This document shows positions 22,521 through 35,400 of a DNA stretch of 64,000 nucleotides, piece by piece. Both the position numbers and the translations under genes were made by a program. The notes below the pieces were generated by a model that worked only from the letters and a program-made list of their open reading frames with translations, made no database searches and had not been told where the DNA came from. This DNA comes from Patagioenas fasciata (lineage: Eukaryota > Chordata > Aves > Columbiformes > Columbidae): NCBI RefSeq assembly GCF_037038585.1, contig NC_092521.1:150254605-150318604 (forward strand), in the 5' to 3' direction. Positions within the stretch are counted from its first letter, which is position 1. Each line of letters begins with the position of its first letter.

Positions 22521-22688
22521 CTTAGCAATGGGCACTACGATGCTGTGCTGGACCGTGTGTGCCCCAACCCAGAGTACGAGGCGTGGTGCAGACAGACTCA
22601 GGTACAGCGCAGACGGGATGAGGAGCTGGCCAAGTCCATGGCAGTGTCCTTGTCCAAGATGTACATTGAGCAGAATGCTTGCTCTTGA
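21375..22688 (+). CDS. OTUD1: OTUD1, OTU-domain deubiquitinase (single exon)
   Basis: A 437-residue intact single-exon frame. It begins MQLYSSVITHYPAG and ends in EQNACS, as mammalian OTUD1 does. The family cleaves ubiquitin chains (mammalian OTUD1 prefers K63-linked chains) and acts in innate immune and stress signalling. The N-terminal 230 residues or so are Ala/Pro/Gly/Ser-rich and low in complexity. The conserved part starts near EKLALYLAEVEKQDKYLRQ. The OTU core shows the cysteine-protease motif D273-G274-N275-C276 (PDGNCLYRAV) and the catalytic histidine H387 in LSNGHYDAV. A C-terminal ubiquitin-interacting motif lies at about residues 413-429 (DEELAKSMAVSLS). Human OTUD1 is about 481 residues, so this copy is shorter, mainly in the low-complexity half. 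The start was chosen because the N-terminus matches the family. No frameshift or missing catalytic residue is seen. GC is very high at the 5' end. Confidence 0.97.
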   Translation: MQLYSSVITHYPAGATAATAAPAPPSAAGVFKVSLSPGPSSAEAASAADAAGPSPTAESPAKDSFVPGGGSSSSAAAMPAFSSCLEVMPSGPAAGPGSRPAGGPQYSSCAQVTVGRRRPLERVVPIRIVQRTEAPGELVPASPRSRAWLEGILESMRQAGGDGEAAALPPPAEEPSNRSLRLSEHCQALQAAAAGAQPGLVPGCRPAEGSQAQPSAGPSPGEEEEDGAGPDARRGPGSRPERSEKLALYLAEVEKQDKYLRQKGRFRFHIIPDGNCLYRAVCKAVYGDQRLHSELREQTVHYIADHLDHFNPIIEGDVGEFLIGAAQDGAWAGYPELLAMGQMLNVNIHLTTGGRPESPTVSTMVHYLGPEDPTRPSIWLSWLSNGHYDAVLDRVCPNPEYEAWCRQTQVQRRRDEELAKSMAVSLSKMYIEQNACS

Positions 22689-23352
22689 GACCACCTGGGC
22701 TGCAGGCTGGGAGCTTTGTTGCAGGGACAGAGACAGAAGGTGTGCTGGCTGTGATGGTGATGCCTTAAACCTTAATGAAGCAGCAGCACCCCAGATGGAC
22801 AAGGACTGTAGATTGCGGGGGATAAATACAAACATGTTTGTAATATTCTGTTGTAAAAACTTGGCCTCAGATTATTTGCAGGCAGATTCTTCGTGTATGT
22901 TTGTGTCTTCCCTCTACACTGTCTCTATTTTCTATAAGAATGTATTTTTTGCACAATATTTTTAAACTGTTACCTCCATCCTCTACATCTTACATTAGTA
23001 TCTGGCTTTCAGCTGTACAGCCAAAAACGTTTGTAACCAGTTTTTGTAAATAAGGCTTATGATGTAACAGCTATTTTTTGCTGTGTTTTTTACCCATAAA
23101 CCTTATATTTTTACCAGATGAAGTTGATGTCAAACTGACCCTCTCTAGTTGATGGAAGCAGTGTGGGTACCTTTTTGCAAAACTAAAACAATGGTTTTTG
23201 TGAAAGTGCAGCAAATTATGAACTGACCGCTTTTCAAAACAGTTGCTTTCTCTGCCTGGAGCACAGAACAGGTCCTTTGAGCCAGTTGGAATGCAGCTAG
23301 AGATGAAGAGTACAGGGAGCAATTGACTCTTCTGTATTTAATTATTGTTTTG

Positions 23353-23358
23353 AATAAA
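23353..23358 (+). terminator. OTUD1: Proximal polyadenylation signal of OTUD1
   Basis: Canonical AATAAA about 665 bases after the stop codon, followed by GT/T-rich sequence (CTTGTTGCCTTGTTGG) suitable as a downstream element. It would produce the shorter of two 3' UTRs. Confidence 0.5.
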
Positions 23359-23880
23359 CTGGCCTCTTGTTGCCTTGTTGGCTCACCCTCTGCTCCATTT
23401 ATATTATTTATCTGTAATAACAGAATATTAACTTGCAATAGAATGTTGTGACTAGATAATAGTCTCCTGCTTTGGCAATAATTGCCTTGGCTGCACCTCG
23501 GTGTTTGTGTTCTGGTTTCTGGGGTTATGGTGTTTTTTGTGTAAGCCCTGCTTCTTTTTTTTGGCACTGTTGTTGCACCAACAAAACATTATCTGATCAC
23601 AACGTTTTATTCACTTGACATTTGCTAATTAAGACATCGGGAATGGCGTTTTACACTATGGTTTAAAAGAAAAAGTATTTAAACTGAGATTTGTATGGTT
23701 TGCTGGGTCAAACATTTAAATGTTTCCAATCTAAGTTCTGTCTCTTCTACTTTCTGATTAACCTGTTAGATATATTTATTAAGTAATGCAGTTTGTACTT
23801 TTTTATTTTGTAATATATTGTGATTTTTGGGATTTATACTGTATTTGTATAATAGGAATATTCACTGCTAAAATGGAATG

Positions 23881-23886
23881 AATAAA
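23881..23886 (+). terminator. OTUD1: Distal polyadenylation signal of OTUD1
   Basis: Canonical AATAAA about 1.2 kb after the stop, followed within 30 bases by TTGTCTG and a T run, a good downstream element. It is probably the main end of the transcript. Confidence 0.6.
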
Positions 23887-23905
23887 GAATATAATTTTAC
23901 TTGTC

Positions 23906-26900
23906 TGTTTTTTTTTTTCTACACTTTGTATTCTTGTTGTAGTGAAGAACTGCTGTTGGGTTCCCAAGGCCCTTTATTTAGCTCCTCTGCCTTAGTTTCC
24001 TTAGGTGGGAAGAAGAGGCATACTACTTCACAGACGTGAACCACTGGTAATTCTGGTGTCTCTGAATATGTGAAGGAAAAGCATTTAAAGACAATGGAGT
24101 AGCTGTAATTCTTGTATAATTGCAAAAGATCTTACCATGTTTTTGCCAGTGAGAAACATTTTTGTGTGTTATGCCTTAGGAGATGGGTTCCTTTGGGTGC
24201 CTGGCTGGTTGTGATGAACCAGCTCTGCTGGCCCTGGTCTTGGGCTTGGACTTGGGTGACTGGGAATCTCCATTCTGCAGCCAGTCGCAACCCGGTTTTG
24301 GATTTGCCCTGTCACCAGCAATACCTCAGCAACCCTCTTCTTGCTACTTGAATAGAGGTAATGTCATAAGGAATTGCAGCTTTGTTCTACCCTTGCAAGA
24401 TTGAAATGCTTTGCAAGTTGTTAAACAGTGCTGTGTGTGCATTACAGATCTATCTTCCCCTGATCTCTAGAAATACTAAGCCATCCTTAAATGATAGAAG
24501 GGTACTGGGTTAAAATTAGGATTAAAAGTGAAATAAGTATCTGAAATGGAGTGGTCTTAATTGAGCACACTTGCAATGAAGAGCTGCAGGATTGTGTGTT
24601 TATTTATACTGTTAAATATACTATGTATACTTATACTGTTTTATAGGATGCAAAGAGTAGATTTACAAAAATTTATTATGTTACTTCCAAAATATTGGTA
24701 AATACAGGTGGTTTTTCTCAATTTTCTTCACACACAATCATACTTTTTTTCTGAAGGTCAAATACTAGTGGAAAAAAACAGTCTTGATAGTCTACTATTG
24801 CTAAACTTTATCAAAACTCCAGGAAGCTGAGTTCTGAGGAGGAAGTAAGACAAAGATGCAGACATGGATGTATTAATGAGGAACAGAGGTGGTGGATGAG
24901 GAAAACGGTTACTCAGGTGCCTGTAAGCACAAAAACTTTAATGCAACATCACTGAATATCACCGATGTGTTTAACTTATTAAAAAGTCTGTATCCAGACT
25001 GCTTAGGTTTTTGAGTTGGATATGATGAATTCATTGAAATTTGTCAATATCCTAAACTTAAAAAAAACTTTTAGGTCTTTTAAAATTACAATTTTCAGCT
25101 ATATAATGAATTGTGATTACAAATTCTGTGTTTTGTGGCACAAACCTTAAAAACTCTAATAGAGTAAGGTAAGCAAAGAAGAATTGATATCGTATAGTGT
25201 TCAACCTGTGAAAAATAATTTGTATTAAAATATCAACAAAAAAGTAGTGTTAAAAATGAACAGCACAGAACCCTAGGATGAGTTCCCACAGGGCTCCTCA
25301 GTGATTTTGATGCTACTTTATGAGTCACTGGAGCATGCAGATAACTTTAGGAAATTGGAAACAAATAGGTTACTTGTTGAACTAATTTGGAGAGACATTG
25401 TGTATGGCTGAAGCATGTAATAAGATATTCGTTTTTGCAGCTTGTATTATATACTGTGTCTATCCTAGAAGGAAATGATGAAAGTGTCATGTCAGATGTT
25501 TCAGGCACATTGAAAGTAAAAAATTTTTTAATAATTCTGGTGTTTGAAGTTCTGCTAAGAGACTGAGTTCAGATGCAAGCTAGTGGTGTCTTGCCCGAGT
25601 AGCAGTAGAGGCAGTTTTATAGGGTAGTTTATAGAGGCAGTGATCCCAACATGAACAAAGCTTTACAAAGCTGCTTGCAGCATTGTCACTTGGCCCCAGC
25701 AAAAGCTCAAGTAGATGCAAGTTTTCCCTTACTGTCCGCCTGTTCAACAGTTCCAGTAATGAGGGAAGGACAAATGTTGTCCTTGCTCATAATTTCAGTA
25801 CCCAATTATTTTGACCTTAGCTAATCACTTGCATAACCCAGCTAATCCTTAGACCTGCCCGGGGACATTGGTCAGCAGACTCTTTATTATTGGCAATAAG
25901 TGAGAAGGAGAGCTTGATTTTCAGTATTTGGTTGTGTGGTCCTTAAGTCAGGTAGAAAATGCTTTAATTCTAAACTGAGCAAATGGGAACTGACTCCTCA
26001 TTGACATGAAACTTTTTGATGCCATCTTTGCTTGTATTTTATGATGCAATTATGAATTAGATGACGCATGGATGCTTCAGTTCAGGAGTTTCTTAGGTTG
26101 CCAAGAATATGTCATTGTCTCACTAAACATGCAGTGGATATGTTAGATTTTTAATGTGTATTGAACAGACTCTGTTACACAAAGCAAGGCTTGCAAGAAC
26201 TGAATTTGTTTGTATCTACAATGAATGCATCCCACAATAAGAGTGGTGGGCAAGTCCAAAAGGGAAAATTTATTGAAGTTAATTGTGTCTGAACCTGCAG
26301 CCTTCTAGCACAGTTGAACTGTGTGAAGGGTGGCACCTGCAGTGAAGAAGACTATTGTAGGAGGGGAGGGTCACTGGGGGAAAAGCTGGAGGCAGGAGAT
26401 GGTTATGAAGGGCACAGGTTGTCCTCCATCCCATCATCTCCCATGTTGACCCATGTCCCAAGTGTGGGGAGATCCCAATTTGCTGTGATGGGCCCTGCTC
26501 TGGTGACAGTGTGCATCAGGCTCACTGGTGCTGCTCATTGACATTTAGCTACCAAGTTCTTACCCTGCCAAGCTTTTCATTTGGCTGCAAATGAAAGAAG
26601 GGTTGCAACACTGTATCTCAGAAAAAAATGAACAGAATTTCATTTTTGAAGACACAGTCATTTTTCTTGCTTGTGAGCTTTTGTTGCCAAGTATCCACGG
26701 GGTAAAGCATGGTTGAATATCAAAACAGTTTTCAAAGACAAATATAATTTTAAAAAATCACATGAAGAACATGTTAGCAGCTTTTTGAGGCTCCAATAAT
26801 GGTTGAAATAGCTTTTAAAATTAATCCCTAGTTTCATTATCTAGACCATGTTATTTTCAGAAGTACAAGGATCCAGCATTTTTCCTGCATATAACTTCTA

Positions 26901-29900
26901 TTTTTTGCAGAGTGCAAAACTTCATTTTTCAGCTGTTCGACTAACCAACATTTCTGGGAAACAAACCCCTGTGGTTTCAGATCTCTGGGTGGGATTTGGG
27001 ATTTAGTAAGCTCCATCAATTTAGCCTAATATGGCTAAGAGCGATACTTCTTTCCCATCACTGATGCAATACTCAAGTTTAGATGTCTGCTTTTAGAAAG
27101 AACATGGTCTTTAGCCCTCCAACGAGGCTTCTTTTGATATTTTTAGATAGAGTGTCTGTGGTCAAAATGTATTCCTTTTGTAAATAAATAATACAGTACA
27201 TATTACATCTAAATTGTCTGTTTTCCATATGACTTAAAGATTGAGCATTGACTGAGCAATTAAGTAATTAACTAAGGTGTTTATATAACTTGTTTGCTTT
27301 CCTCCCAAACTTTAGCTCCACTAGATTAGGTTACTCACAGGGACTGACCTAGCTTTTAGTGGCTTAAGGTGGGGGCAATGACAAAGATATTGTCTCATTA
27401 ATTACTGAAATAATTTGTATTACTCATGCAAACCCTACCTGCAATCTTTTAATTCCTTTTCATTTTAACTTTTATTGATTGTCAATTATTTGCCCGTTCA
27501 ATTTTAACCGTGGAAACTAGCTATGCTATAAAGCAAACCCTGATTAACCTGATTAACTGAAGACATTTGAATGAGTTTAGAAGTTGACAGCTGTTTTGCT
27601 GCTTACGTATGATTGAAGGGAAAGGTGATGCCCAAAATGAAGCAGTTCTGAAAGTACTTGCTTTGCTCTGAAAGGTGATTATATCAGCTTATAGATCAGC
27701 ATTTTGACTGCTGATCTAAAAGCTTTAATGCCCTTGTATTTGTTTCTTAATAATAAAGAAAGAATGTTATCTCACAGAATGTTATATTTTTTTTCTAAAC
27801 TGAGACCAATACAGGTAGATTTAAAAAAGAAAAAAATGTTCTGCTATTAGGACCCAGCAAATATTTAGGTGTTTTTTTTTTTTTTTTTTCATCTATTTCC
27901 CACTATGTCCAATATCCAGGGGAAAAAAAAACCCAAACTTCTTTAGTTTTAGGTAAGGAGTGTTTGTGCATGTGACATGCATCCTTCCTGACCTGGCAAG
28001 TTGAATGTATGTAGAATAAGACCTATTACATTGGATTTATACCCATAAAAGTGGTGAATAGGAAGTTTCTTTGGCTAAATGACTGTCTTTTATACTGTAG
28101 AACACTTAGCACAACAAAGCTGTAGTCCCACTGGGACTTTGATGAGGATCCGTATCACTAAGAGCACACACTTCACAGATATCTGAAAACTTCATCTCTG
28201 TTTCATTTTTTTTGGTGTGCAGCTTATCTGGCTGATCAGGAAGTAAATATTTATGGATGTTTTCTCAATTAGGTAGATGTCCTTTTGTATATACTAATAG
28301 TAATTCATGCAAAACATTTGTGTGAATGTGATTCCTAGTACATTTCCTTTTTTCAGCTAGTATTTTACTGTGGTCTAACTGAAGAGGCCCTGTAACATCT
28401 GAATATGCTATAAATTAAATCAAACAGTAAAAAAATCAGCTATTTGATGATGTATTTGATAGCATTTGTGTAGTCAGTTTCCTCTCCTTGAAGAAGAGTT
28501 TTATATAACTCTGGCCAGAGATGAACATGTTGCAAAATGGACAAACAGGACAAATCTTGGTTCTGTTGGGTAAATTAAAGAATCTTTTAATGAGAAACAG
28601 TTATTGTGGAAAGCTTAACCCAATATGTTATTGCAAAGGGGGCTGTTGGGATACCCTAGTACATAAGTTCTTCAAAACACTTTATTGTCACATGGAAATT
28701 GTTTCAACAAAAACCTGAAAGAACGTAATTTTTTACAAAATAAGTTACCTAAAATGACTGGACAGGATTGCAGTAATTCTCTAACTGTTCTGTCCAGTAT
28801 GGTATTGCCCCAATAAATTTCCTGCTGTATTTGCTTCCAGGAGTCCTTCAAATAAACAAGTGATAATTAACGCATGGGATAAAATTTTTTCTTTGGCCTG
28901 GGCAAGCCTGATACATTGCCCATACGTTAACTTCCTCTGGCTGCCACCATCACCACATTCTGCATTAGCCAGTGTCGAAGAGCTCAGCAACACTGAAGTT
29001 TATGGACCTATCACAAAAGCCTCTGTAATTTCAAGTAAGAAACTTGACAGATGCAGGACTAGACTAGAACACCAGCTAACTGATGTAATACCACACTGGG
29101 TATTATTTGTATGCTAACACTTGAAGTTGTGATATGTACCTGAAATACACTTTGATTGCAGATAAGAATCACCAGGCAATTACAGCATAAATCTGTGCAG
29201 CTGTGAGTCCTGGGTGGCCTCCGATTTCCCTGGGCTAGTTTGACCCAGGTTTTCTAGTGCTGTCTGTCTGTCCTTGGAGCAGTCAGGCAGGTGCCCCCAA
29301 CAGCTGGTGTCCCAGCCCATGTCTGCTGGCTCAGCAGCTGGGACAGGACAGCTTGGAGAAGCAGTGGGATCAGCAAACCCTCAGCTTGATGTGTCAACAT
29401 CACTCCTTGAATTCACCTTTGAAACAATAATTTCCATGACATTATTTGGTGAGTAAATAGCAGTAAATGCCAGAGAAAATCTGATTTTTTTGTTGTTATC
29501 TGGAAGCACACATGATGTATCACACTAGACCCATCCTCAAGTGACAAAAGAGAAACTGCTCCAGGTAGGCTATATTTGAAAGGAGCCACAGCATCCATCA
29601 TCCCAGCGACAGGTTATACAACATGAACCTTGGCAATGGCCTCAGCATCTATAGGAAATCACTCTGCCAACCAGGTTTCTGGCCTGTAAGGCCAAGTAGG
29701 TAATAGTAGATGCTCTACTTCAGTCAAAGGATTGAGTTAATCTCTGCTAAGACTTTCGGTGCTTCCTCAAGCCTTTAAGCTTTATCTCAGGGCTCTCTGA
29801 ACTGAGCTCTTGCCAACCAGCAGCTATATCAAATCTCTTTCGATCACCTGATATTGCTAGAGGAGGTAGATAAGAAGCAGGTACTGTCTCTGTGCAGGGA

Positions 29901-32378
29901 AACTTGTGCTCCAGCATATCTCTGTTCTCCTAACAGTGTCATATATCACTCCTGCCTAGTATGAAGTGTGAAGAAAAATAAATGATACACTACTGCAACA
30001 CAGAATCAGTTCTCTCTCACAGCTCACGTAAAACCTCTCAGATAAGAATCTTCAAATCTGTGCCAAGCTAGTTATACTTCTTTTTTTCTTTCCTACAGAG
30101 TACAAATCTATCACTAGGACTTTATAGCTGGCCATGGAGGCATTTTGCAGCTCTGAAAATGCTACAGACATTCGATCGCATGGAGATCTTCAGAGGAATG
30201 TGATCGGGTTTTCTACCAAATTCAACTCTGGATCCAGATTTCTCTGCTTCTTGAATATTTGCTTCAGTCTATTTACTACCACAATTATGTATTTAATCCC
30301 CTCATAAATGTTGTTTAGTCCCATAACATAGGGAGTATATGTTTGGTATTTTTTCCAGTGACAGTCAATACTATCAAAGCTAGAAAGGAGAAGAGAATAG
30401 CATCTTATGGTTGGGAATGTTACATGGCTGCTTAAAACCAAGAAACACACCCCTCAAAATTCATTCTGGACCTGGACATTTGAACTCCCAGTTTTTTTGT
30501 TGTTGTTGTTTGTTTTGGTTTGTTTTTGTTTTTGTTTTTTTTTTTTTTTAAGTGAAATTGTGACATGAGGCTAGATCTTACGTATAGATTCCTTTTACAT
30601 GCAGATATCTATAGTGATTTTGGATAAGGAAGGAAAAATGCAATTAAATAAATAGACAAAAATGTTTGTATACACACCAAAAATATTAGGAATGGATTTC
30701 TTTCCTCACTACTAAAAAGACTAACTCTTGATAATAGTTTAAGGCTAAAAGCCTTATTTAGAGATCCTCATTTTTGCTAAATATTCCTTCTATTAAGTGC
30801 ATGGTCGTGTATTTTCTACGTGCTCTGAAAAGAGGATCTGGACTGTGCATGCAAAAAAGAAAGCAGTGTGTCTGTCACTGAGATTAAAGTGTAGCATGCA
30901 AGGAGTCTTGCCTTTCAATGGCCTGATCTGTGGGTTTTGCATCTTACTCATAACTTTGCCTCCATTTCCTTGGCATAAAACATGTTTTTTGCATTTTTTG
31001 AAAAACATTATTTTTTTCTCATCGAGAGATTAAACATGAATAGAGGTATTTGGTCTTGGAAGTCAAGCCCAGAGGATAATTTAGAAATTTTACATCTGAT
31101 AAGATTTGATTTGTATCTTGTTCTCAGTTTCACAAACTTTATGATGTAATTCAAGCACATAGCAGTGGAAAGTTTGTAAAGAAGTATTAATTCCACCTTT
31201 ATAGCCTTTTTAAGAAAGTGCTTACAGCTGTGTTAAGTTTGAAAAATAGTAAGGTAATTCTGAATGGGATGTTATTGAATCTGACATTTCTTGATTATGT
31301 ATCCTGTGTTGTAAACTTCCAGATTTAGTTTCTTAGGGAAAAAAAAGAAGCAGTTAGAATGGAGCTTATTTGGGCTCTATGCGGCTGTGCTGAAGGGCAA
31401 GCTCATACCAGCAAAACCCAGAACCTCGTTACCTTCCTGAAAGAACAGCCTTTGGCTCTAGTTATTGCAGATGGGGAATTAAATCCAGAATCTGTTTACA
31501 CAGATTCTTGAAAGAAAATATTTGAAGGGGAGAATGTAATCTCTATGGCTGTACGGACGATCAGCATCATCACCTGTGCAGTGCTTGAAATGTCATTTCC
31601 TGACTTTTCTTCCTTCTATTCGCACCCTGTTGAGCTCAGCAGGGGCAGCAGCATTGCAACGGCAGCACAGTGCTCTTTAGGTAGAAGGAAAAAGCAGGTC
31701 TCTGGGGGAGGTTCGCAGGATCCTGAGCCATTGAATTGTTTTACTGTCTCTCCCAATGCACACAGAGGGCCCTGTGCACACTGGCAAGCTTCAGTGTCAG
31801 CACTTGGGAGCAGAGGTCAGCCTCCATGGATTTAACTCTATGGACTGCATTTCAAGGCATTCTTTTTTGCAGAGCAGCTGTGCAGCATCTTGCAATACTA
31901 AGCTGCAGTAATTGTATGAGGAGTATGTAGGCCCAGGAGAGAGCTGAAGGTACTATATTGCAGAAATATAAAGGTTATATATATAATGAAATTGCCACCT
32001 AATAGGAAACTGTGGTGACTACAAGCAGGAAAAGGGTATAGCAGTTACAAATAAATAACAGAAACCGCTTCTCAGCAAATCTTGTGGAAACGAGAGGGAA
32101 TTACATGACAGCAGCTGATTTCCAACCCCAAGTTAATGTGACTTAGCTGCTTTGCCAGTTCTTGGGACTCAAAAGGTCTGAATTGCCACCCTTCCACTCA
32201 CTGACAATGTGCTACAGTACAGCTGGGGAGCTCAGAAGGCTGGCTTAGAAACAAGAGGTGTTCTGCAGTCATAATTCTGTGAAAAATTTAGACTTTTTTT
32301 TTTTTTTTCTGAAGGTTTAGGAGGAAATTGCCGGTGTTTCTAAACGATGCAGTTTTTAAAGGGCAAAATGCAGTCCCT

Positions 32379-32383
<5 letters not shown>
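23906..32383. other. Intergenic region downstream of OTUD1, no gene supported
   Basis: AT-rich DNA with numerous short frames of chance type. Poly-T or T-rich tracts lie near 27871-27889 and 30495-30550 (the latter mixed GTT/GTTTT units). No CR1 tail, RNA gene or credible exon was recognised. Confidence 0.45.
30495..30550 (+). repeat. T-rich GTT/GTTTT low-complexity tract
   Basis: A run of (GTT)n, (GTTTT)n and then poly-T. It could be an old poly(A) tail on the opposite strand, but no retroposed body is recognised beside it. Confidence 0.7.

Positions 32384-32441
<58 letters not shown>
32384..32441 (+). repeat. (CA)n dinucleotide microsatellite
   Basis: An uninterrupted ACACAC tract of about 58 bases (some 28-29 units). 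The tract is long and pure, so it is likely to be length-polymorphic. Frames reading through it (polyThr/His and polyCys/Val) are artefacts. Confidence 0.98.
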
Positions 32442-32445
<4 letters not shown>

Positions 32446-35400
32446 TGTCTTTGCCCTGGCTACTTGAAAAATATGACTTTCACCATCTATCATCCCAGGC
32501 AGGGCTGTCACTGTCCCACCAGCTTGTATTGCCGTCGCTATCTCCTGCATTACCTTTAACCTTGCTCTTACCCTCTCAGCTCTTTCTCCCTGTCCTGCCA
32601 ACCTATTGCCAATGGTCTGACCCTGATGCTGCTTCCCTCTCCCTTGCAGTGTGCCTAACTCATAGTGATATTGACCCTTTTTCACATCATCTGTCCTAAT
32701 AATGTTGGATCTAATCCCGCGGACCCCCAGAGGGCAGCTATTTTTCAAGAGGGCATAGCAACACTGCCCATTAACAGCAAGCCTTGTTTTTACTGGTGAT
32801 GTCTTGGCAGGAGCTAGATGCCTTTTTAATGATGGGATCTAGCAGCCATTTGAAACAAGTCAGTCTTCCTCTTGTTTTCATGAACAAGTTAAACAAATTA
32901 CAAGTTTGAATGCAACCACAAGCTGCTGTGGGCAGGAAGGCTGTTGTGGAGGGCAGGGAGCAGGGCAGAGGGAGGAGCTGCTGGGGCTGGTTCTGCGCAG
33001 ACCCTGGCAAAGCTCAGCTCAGTCCTGATGCAGGGACAAAGGGAGATTAGGCAGCAGCAGGAAGGTCTGAAGTCTTTGTTATGATATTAAAACCTGCTTT
33101 TTCTAAACCTCTTTAGTTCTAAATAATTTCAGCTCAGTACATAGTGACTGATAACTGCCAAGAGCTGTAACAAAGGCTGTTTTACCATGGCACTCTGCTT
33201 TGCTTGCATTGCCAGAGAGATCACAGTTGTAGTCGCTGCAGACAAATCAGCTCATCGAGAGGTCCACCAGCTATCCCAATGGACCCGAGCCCACAGCTTG
33301 GTATGAAAGCAGGTGAGACACCCAAATAAACAGAGCAGTTGATTACTGAGCCATCACTCCCTGGAAACATGGGGTCAGATAGGCTGCCGTGTCTGCTCCC
33401 TCTCCACCCTTTGAAAACATGCTGTTTTGTGAGGTCCATATTTTATAGTTTTTAAAAGACTGCAAATTCTTCTGCATTTGGGTCATCTTGTCTTCTACAT
33501 GGCACTCTATAAAACTGTCACCCTGGCCGGGAAATGTAAATTAAAATCCCTGCAATAACACAGCTTTACCCACAGCTCTATTGGTGGCCCATAGCTGGGA
33601 CAAGTTGTGCAGCTGTTGCTCAATATCTCTTTATCAGAGATGCAAGGAGCAACTTTCTCACAGTATTAACGTGCCATGAGCTACAAGTAACAGGCTTTAT
33701 AAACAGCAGAAAGTACAACAGGGCTGTACTATGAGTCATGGTAGATTTGATACATTCACTTTATTTTTCCTTATTTTTCTGTGCTTGTAAATTGCTAATT
33801 CATGATAGATGCAATTGAAACAGTTGACATTTCTAATTTTGTGTTCTGTTAGGCTGCTTCTGCTGTTTTCCTTTAGGCTGTAACCCTTTTCTGGCAAACT
33901 TGCTTTGCATTTGTTTTTGAGTAGATACATTTGCACATGCCTGTTTATATGCTAAAATATAACATTTATTCTCAACATTTTAGTAGGAGAGAAATATAAC
34001 ATTTACTCATGCATCTGTAAGTATTTGCCAATTAAGCAGAAAAGCCACACAACAAATCCAGTTGTTAATTGTTCTGCTAAAAACAACTCCTATAAGGCCA
34101 AGAGAAGTGTCTCATGTTTAAATACCTAACAATTAAAAATCCTTATTGAGCATAACATTGTAGTACTAGTCTAGCATTTGAACAGAATGATGTCTCTGAC
34201 ACAATTTCCATGAAAAAAAAAAATTCATATAGTTATCATTAAAAATACATTCCTTTAAGTGAATTTCACAACTTTCAAAAAGACAGAGGCTGTCCATCAG
34301 TTTCTTTGTATGTCCAGCCTTGGTAGGACCAGTAAAGCTGTTTTCACTTTGGCCAAGGCAGAACACTGTGCCAGCTCTTTGATTAATAATAATTTGCAAA
34401 ATAAGTTCCCTCCTCTCAGGCTATTTCATATCACTAATTTGTTTTAATTTGCTGCATGGAAGATTTTATCTCTATCTTAAACATGATTAGGGATGGAAAC
34501 ACATTCCCAGATCTTTTTTTCCCCTAAACTTATATGAGTTGTTTATTGTAGCGTCTCTTCAATGCCTTTAAAAAACATAAGGAGATTACAAACCTCAGTA
34601 GGTTATATTGCACTGGCAGATGAGACTGAGTCTTTTTTATCTTACATAAACAATTTTGTAGGAAAATAGTGTTACCATCATATGTTCTTCTCTCAAACAG
34701 TAGGTGCACAAAAAATCTTTGACGGAAATGCCTTTAAAAATAGAGAGGAAAAAGTGAGTTGTACTGTGTACCTTTGGCTTTCAGTTCTACCAGTACACAT
34801 CTATATTGGAATCCTGCCATGCTGTGCTGTTTCAGCCCTGCACAAAAATTGGTCCCCTGTAAATAAGTGTCACGCATATGGCTGTGTATCATTGTAAAAA
34901 TAATTCATGCTCACTTCTCCAATGTTCAGAACTCTTGTTCCTTACAATGCTGAATCTGTAAATAAATGAATCAGACACCTAAATAATGGGAATGAGAATA
35001 ATAGTTATGTTGTTCGTGATGTGTCTCGTGTTTCATTACTCTTTGCAGTTCCTCACAGGTTTCAGTCAAGCAGAACTCTAGCTTAGTTGTAAAAGCCAGT
35101 GTGAGCTAAGCGTGATTTTTGCTAAACTTCGTTACCTTCCTTTTTTTACTGCTTTCAGTTGGTGTGCCAGAAAAGTTCACCAATCTTGAAAAGCGACACA
35201 ATCTTAATTTGTTACAAACAGATGCTTCTGAAGGAGGAATTCAGTAGCTTCTTAAAGAGATTAGCAGATTACATTACAGTTTGAAGGAAGCATTATTAGA
35301 GGATTAGAAACCTCTCTTAGTGATTAAGATTAAAAGCACTAGCAATCTAAGGTGTTGCATTGCTCGATTTGCAAAGATATAGGTATGTGGGTGTGCACTT

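Larger units (their letters stand above)
22689..23905 (+). other. OTUD1: OTUD1 3' untranslated region
   Basis: Sequence after the OTUD1 stop changes quickly from GC-rich to AT-rich and contains no coding frame of note. It carries AATAAA signals at 23353-23358 and 23881-23886, the second in a TGAATGAATAAAGAATAT context followed by a T-rich stretch. A match to the Pumilio-binding consensus (TGTAAATA) lies at 23045-23052, and several ATTTA pentamers are scattered through the region. The 3' end near 23905 is inferred from the second signal. Confidence 0.7.

Noticed and set aside
21345-22835. 496-codon minus-strand frame antisense to OTUD1
   Set aside because: It mirrors the GC-rich codon pattern of OTUD1 on the opposite strand. 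Its composition is low-complexity and it has no domain.
32328-32748. Frames of 123-130 codons across the CA repeat
   Set aside because: The frames are open only because the dinucleotide repeat has no stops (His/Thr or Cys/Val runs).
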